64,000 nt of DNA from Phyto melanocephala (taxonomy: Eukaryota; Arthropoda; Insecta; Diptera; Rhinophoridae): NCBI GenBank assembly GCA_941918925.1, contig OW799237.1, positions 89,315,015-89,379,014 of the forward strand, in the 5' to 3' direction. The position numbers and the translations under genes were made by a program. Positions 59,658 through 64,000 of this stretch are shown here, one piece after another; position 1 is the first letter of the stretch, and the number at the start of each line of letters is the position of its first letter. The notes under the pieces are model-generated. The model was not told where the DNA came from. It saw only the letters and a list, made by a program, of their open reading frames with translations, and searched no databases.

Positions 59658-60894
59658 TTATGTTTATTTATTGACAGATGAGTGATATAAGTAACTATAG
59701 TACTTATATTGTTAAGTGGTGTTAAAAAATGTGGATAAGGCAGTGCGGCGATATGAAATTAACCCTTACACACACCTATTTTTTTAACAACTTTAAATTC
59801 CAGTCGTTTGAAAAAAGCATCTGTGATATGCTGTTTAATTTTTTAGTTCCTTTTTTTAAATACCTATTTGCTTAACTTTAAAATATAAACGTACAGAAAA
59901 TCTTATTATAAAAATTTATATGTAATATTCAACATTATTTACAACTAAAGGAGAAGCAAAAATACACTCTCCGCTAAATAAACATTTTAAAAATGTAAAA
60001 ACACTGCCAACATTTGGATTTTATTTAATAGGTTCTTCAGCAACGAAACAAAGCGAAATACGAAAACTATCTACATGCATTATTTACAGTATTAAAGGTA
60101 ACAAGCCGGATGATACTATGGTTCGTAGAACCATTAACAACTTCTAACAAAAGAACTTAGTTTTTAGAACTCTATTGCAGATAATTAAAGTAGAATGAAG
60201 AAAAATGTCTGCCCAAAATTATACTATGACAAATCTACACTGAATGATAGCAAAAATAAGGCTATATATTGTTTTTTTTCTTTTAATTTATTATGACAGA
60301 CTATTCTAAAGAAGTAATTAAATTTAAGTTGAGATTTATTTATTATATTATTCTCATAACCTAGAACGTTAGCTCATTACTTTATGAGTATTCCTAACAA
60401 GAAACTTCAATACCAAATAGCTTTCTTAGTATCCGCTTCGCATCTATTTTGCAATTAATAAGCGATTATTTCATCTCTGTAAGAAATGCCTTCTCCTAAC
60501 GCACTGCTAAAAAAGTTAACAGCAAGTAAGAGAGATGTATATGTATATATAAAATTATTATACAAATAAATTTTTCTCTTTATTCTACTGCTGAAAAAAA
60601 AAGCAGTACAGAAGACATGTTTTGTTGCGCTTTCCTATACAATAAGCGAATTAAGTTAGTAATGCTTAAAAACCAATTCAACCAATTTTTTTTTTTGGGT
60701 TAAGCTCTAATATACATATATGTATAGTATTCTAAACCCTATATGGTTTAAAATTTTTCAATTAAAAATTTTTTTATATTAATTTTTCCTTTAAAACTAT
60801 ATATTAATTTATATTTTATATAATGATTACACAAACTTATACATACATATTTATTTATATTATTCTTTCTTCAGCTATTTTTTAATTTTCAATT
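59658..60894. other. Intergenic DNA between tRNA-Thr and GstE12
   Basis: No supported gene. It includes the probable GstE12 3' UTR (AATAAA-type signals on the minus strand near 60,850) and some non-repetitive A/T-rich sequence. Confidence 0.45.
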
Positions 60895-61629
60895 TTACTT
60901 CGCGCCGCGATTTTCAGCTAATTTTTCTTTAAAAATTCTTTTTAACTCTTCTGCGCCTTCTTCATTCGTTTCCTTATAGTAAGGCAATTCCGCCATACGT
61001 TTAAGCCAAGCCAACAAATTGGGAAATTTAAACTCATCTATAGGAGCTACTTCATTTACCGATGTAATAGTAGCCACGCAACAAAAATCACCAATAGTCA
61101 AATTTTCGCCACAAACATAGGAATGTTCCTTCAAGAATTGTTCCATAATTTCCCAACATTTTTGTATGTAGGCAATCTTATCTATGGAGCAATCAGTAGA
61201 ACCATGATATAATATGGGCTCATAGAGGAAACGCAAACGAGCAAATAAATGGCCAGAATCGAAATGTAAACGGGCATCAACCTGAGCACGTTTCAATAAG
61301 TCTTTGGGATATAGTTGATCATCTTTAGCATATTTCCCTACTAAATAAGCACAAATAGCATGCGAATCATAGATGGTAGCATCACCATCTACTAAAGTGG
61401 GTATGGTGTGTTGGGGATTCATTTTAATAAACTCTGGTGTTAAATGTTCGCCCTTCAAAATGTTGATGGGCCTAGAAATTAAAAAAAGCAAATTAAAATT
61501 AAGTTTTTTTTAATAAAACTTTTAAACGACTTACTTGTATTCGAGTTCTAAGCCAATCTCTTTGGCTGTTAGCATTACAGCTCTTGAGGGTGGACTTAAA
61601 GTGGCCATATATAATATAGGTTTAGTCAT
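60895..61629 (-). CDS. GstE12: Glutathione S-transferase, epsilon class (GstE12)
   Basis: Two exons, 61629-61535 and 61471-60895, join in phase to give 223 residues, the normal length. The enzyme conjugates glutathione to electrophiles in the cytosol. The N-terminal thioredoxin-like half shows YMATLSPPSRAV, with the probable catalytic Ser12 (SPPSRA), then NPQHTIPTLVDGDATIYDSH, the glutathione-binding loop and cis-Pro. The C-terminal helical half has the conserved LTIGDFCCVATITSVNEVAP. The sequence agrees with Drosophila GstE12 as I recall it (KGEHLTPEF, LHFDSGHLFARLRFLYEPIL, STDCSIDKIAYIQKCWE). An acceptor (TTTTTACAG) 18 bases before the ATG suggests an intron in the 5' UTR. Confidence 0.95.
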
Positions 61630-62279
61630 GATGATTGTTTTTTAACTGTAAAAATTTAAAAAAGAAAAACTTTTTTTAATAAATTATTTATTACACCAAT
61701 TCAAGTAGAAGCATACTTAAAAATTTGTTTTAATTGTTATTAGATCTAATGAAATTAAAAATGTAAATATGTATGTACCTATATCGAACAATTTTAATTA
61801 AATCAATTTAAATAATATTCTTTTATTAATGTAATAAAAAAAGTATGAATGATGTAAAAGTATGAAGAGAAGAAAACAAAAAAAGTTTAAAACAATTGAA
61901 TGTTTTTGTTATTCTGTTTCGCTAATCGAGTAAAAATATTAAAAACAAAACATATTAGTAGAAATAAACAAAATATAATTTTTATAGTAGCTATTAATAT
62001 TTATCTATTATATACATACATAGTTAATATATTTATCTTAACACATAAGTACGTATTTATAAGTATATACATATTTATATGCAAAAAAGAATGATCAATA
62101 CAAAATATTAACGAAATTAAAAAAAATGCAAATGAATATAGCCCAAAATATTAGTGGATTTTCATGTAATTCATAGTTGATGATGTCACAAATAAGCAGT
62201 TTTGAAGCCACAATTACATATTCCTTTCAATATCATGTTTTTGTTATACTACAAATTTTCTTTACTACGGCCAAGTCCA
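61630..62279. other. GstE12 5' flank
   Basis: Should contain the upstream non-coding exon and promoter of GstE12, but no element is distinct enough to call. A/T-rich, no other gene. Confidence 0.4.
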
Positions 62280-62790
62280 GGGGCCAAATTACGGCATTCG
62301 ATCACGATCGAAATTTTACTTGAACGATCGAGTTTGCTGTGCTTTAGTTATAGAGAATCTAATAAGATTTTTCAAATTTCGATCGCGTTCGAATGCAGTA
62401 ATTTGCCTCCAGGTTTGAGCATTCTTTATCTATGTATGTATATACTTTATTTACTAAAGTAAACGTACTGAGGCCGAATTACGGCATTCGATATCGATCG
62501 AAATTTTACTCGAACGATCGAGTACGCTGTGCTTTAGGTATAGAGAATCTAATAAGAATTTTCCAATTTCGATCACGTTCGAATGCCGTAATTTGCCCCC
62601 AGGTTTGAGCATTCTTTACCTATGTATGTATATACTTTATTTACTAAAGTAAACGTACTGGGGCCGAATTACGGCATACGATATCGATCGAAATTTTACT
62701 CGAACGATCGAGTACGCTGTGCTTAAGGTATATAGATTCTAATAAGAATTTTCCAATTTCGATCACGTTCGAATGCCGTAATTCGGCCTC
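62280..62790. repeat. Tandem array of three palindromic MITEs
   Basis: Units at 62280-62410, 62470-62600 and 62660-62790 (131 bp each) have inverted ends of about 35 bp (GGGGCCGAATTACGGCATTC and its complement) and a shared core (AACGATCGAGTACGCTGTGC). The two spacers (62411-62469 and 62601-62659) are 59 bp each and nearly identical, so the repeating unit is MITE plus spacer, 190 bp. The same MITE occurs singly at 47388-47517. Confidence 0.9.
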
Positions 62791-62984
62791 TATTTTTGTT
62801 ATTGAGACTTTAGGTTAAGATGTGTTCTTTCAAAGTGGTGTTCTTTTATACTGAGACACAAAAAAAAGTTTAAAATTACCGTGTCACATAATGTTTGAAA
62901 TATGTATTGTTAAATCTGAATTTATAAACACTTTTCATAAGAACACTACATATATTCCCAAACTAAATTAAAAAATATTTCATA
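62791..62984. other. Short intergenic stretch
   Basis: No feature seen. Confidence 0.4.
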
Positions 62985-63298
62985 TTTTAATATCCTTCAC
63001 ACAAGAGTGTAAAAGCATCTATCGATTAGTACAGGCTGAAAGACGCTAACTCCAATATTTGTAATCTTGCAGGAGGTAAAAACGTAGTAGAAACTGTATT
63101 ATCGTAAAGTAACTTCTTTTGTAAAAATGTGTTTTTTTTTTATCCAATTGAAGCAAATTTTTGTGTCAAGATGTATTTGTGTAAAATGTATTGAAATCAT
63201 TAAAAATTTAAATTTTGTCAAAAAATTAGGGCCTAAAAATTAAAATTATCGATATATATGTAAATGCGACATAGCCGAATATAGCGCTCTTGCTTGTT
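62985..63298 (+). repeat. Dispersed repeat D1, short copy
   Basis: It begins AATATCCTTCACACAAGAGTG and ends GACATAGCCGAATATAGCGC followed by TCTTGCTTGTTT. The interior (TTGTGTCAAGATGTATTTGTG) matches 24.61 kb. This copy shows both ends of the family around only about 270 bp, i.e. an internally deleted form. Confidence 0.55.
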
Positions 63299-64000
63299 TC
63301 TGTACAAATGTATGTACATATATAGTAGGACTTAGTAGCAGATTTTTACGCTTAAGCTTCTAAAATTCTTCTTCCTTCCCTTTATTCGTGCATAGAGTGC
63401 TTATTTTTTATGTTCAAAAATATTTCACTCCCAATTATAACACTTAATAGGTATACATAGGTACATACATACATATGTATAATTCTTATCATTCCACTAA
63501 CAGTGAAATGAAATATAATATTACCAATTAACATAAGTAGGTATGTAAAACATTTTTGAGATGTTAAAATAAAATATTCCGACCAAAGGTTAAATATTTT
63601 CTAATTAGATTTTTATTTCAGTGCTTTTTTACCTAATTTCCTGCCCTAAAGTTCGAATTTCTATCTATCCATAGCTGGATGGCCGACGATAACTAGAATC
63701 AGTCGATCAGTAAGTCACATTACTCATTAATATGTGTATGTTTATTTGTATACATATGTATATTGCGTCTGTTAGTATATAAATGTCGATTAAATCGTAT
63801 ACCTATAAGAAAACAAAAACACAACTTGCTTAAATTAGAAGGAACATAAACAAAACAATAACAACTGTAAACACTTTTAAAAGTGGACACTAAATCTTGC
63901 CTAATAAACTCATTCTCTTATTAAAATCTAAATTTTTTTTGTTTTTTTGTTCTTACTTTGCAATAAATTCTGTTGTACAGATAGATTTTTATTAATAAAC
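63299..64000. other. Right end of window, no gene seen
   Basis: A/T-rich with short TACATA-type tracts. No coding frame, RNA or clear repeat. Confidence 0.45.

Overview
The window looks like nuclear DNA of a higher fly (Diptera, Schizophora), most likely a calyptrate such as a blowfly. It is AT-rich, has GT-AG introns from under 100 bp to several kb, carries many short A/T tracts and TATG/ATGT microsatellites, and is crowded with old transposons. The species call is inference. Six protein genes and one tRNA can be supported. The recognisable ones (Usp15-31, Or49b, a Spaetzle probably spz6, GstE12) recall genes that, from memory, lie on Drosophila melanogaster arm 2R, so the scaffold may be Muller element C.

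Layout. 1-4.5 kb: end of a mariner-like transposase gene, AT-rich DNA, a dispersed repeat and a Helentron-like element. 4.5-15.4 kb (+): a USP31/43-type deubiquitinase lacking its 5' exons; its 5.2-kb third visible intron holds a TIR element, two head-to-tail Helentron-like copies and a mariner relic. 15.4-22.5 kb: no host gene; a hAT-like TIR element, a pogo/Tigger-like relic, a dispersed repeat, and a Foldback-type element with a 9-bp target duplication ending just past the Or49b stop codon. 22.5-26.3 kb (-): a seven-exon odorant receptor gene (Or49b), apparently intact. 26.3-40.9 kb: a repeat-rich stretch with a second mariner-like relic, MITEs, a non-LTR retrotransposon relic and more Helentrons; a possible first exon of the next gene lies at 29.7 kb. 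40.9-44.7 kb (+): a Spaetzle-family neurotrophin-like ligand. 44.7-49.4 kb: no gene, several repeats. 49.4-54.5 kb (+): SAPCD2-like cell-polarity gene with a probable remote first exon. 55.3-55.7 kb (-): mitoribosomal protein mS37 (CHCHD1). 56.8-58.1 kb (+): NEURL2-like protein (NHR plus SOCS box). 59.6 kb (-): tRNA-Thr(UGU). 60.9-61.6 kb (-): GstE12. 61.6-64 kb: a tandem triplication of a palindromic MITE and a dispersed-repeat fragment.

The genes do not form a pathway: they cover ubiquitin removal, ubiquitin-ligase substrate recognition, smell, extracellular Toll/neurotrophin-type signalling, spindle/polarity control, mitochondrial translation and detoxification. The less ordinary content is in the repeats: a Foldback element with cargo in the immediate 3' flank of an odorant receptor gene, precise head-to-tail Helentron copies, a MITE-plus-spacer triplication and a tandem repeat that looks as if it once coded for protein. 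No clearly new biological system was found.
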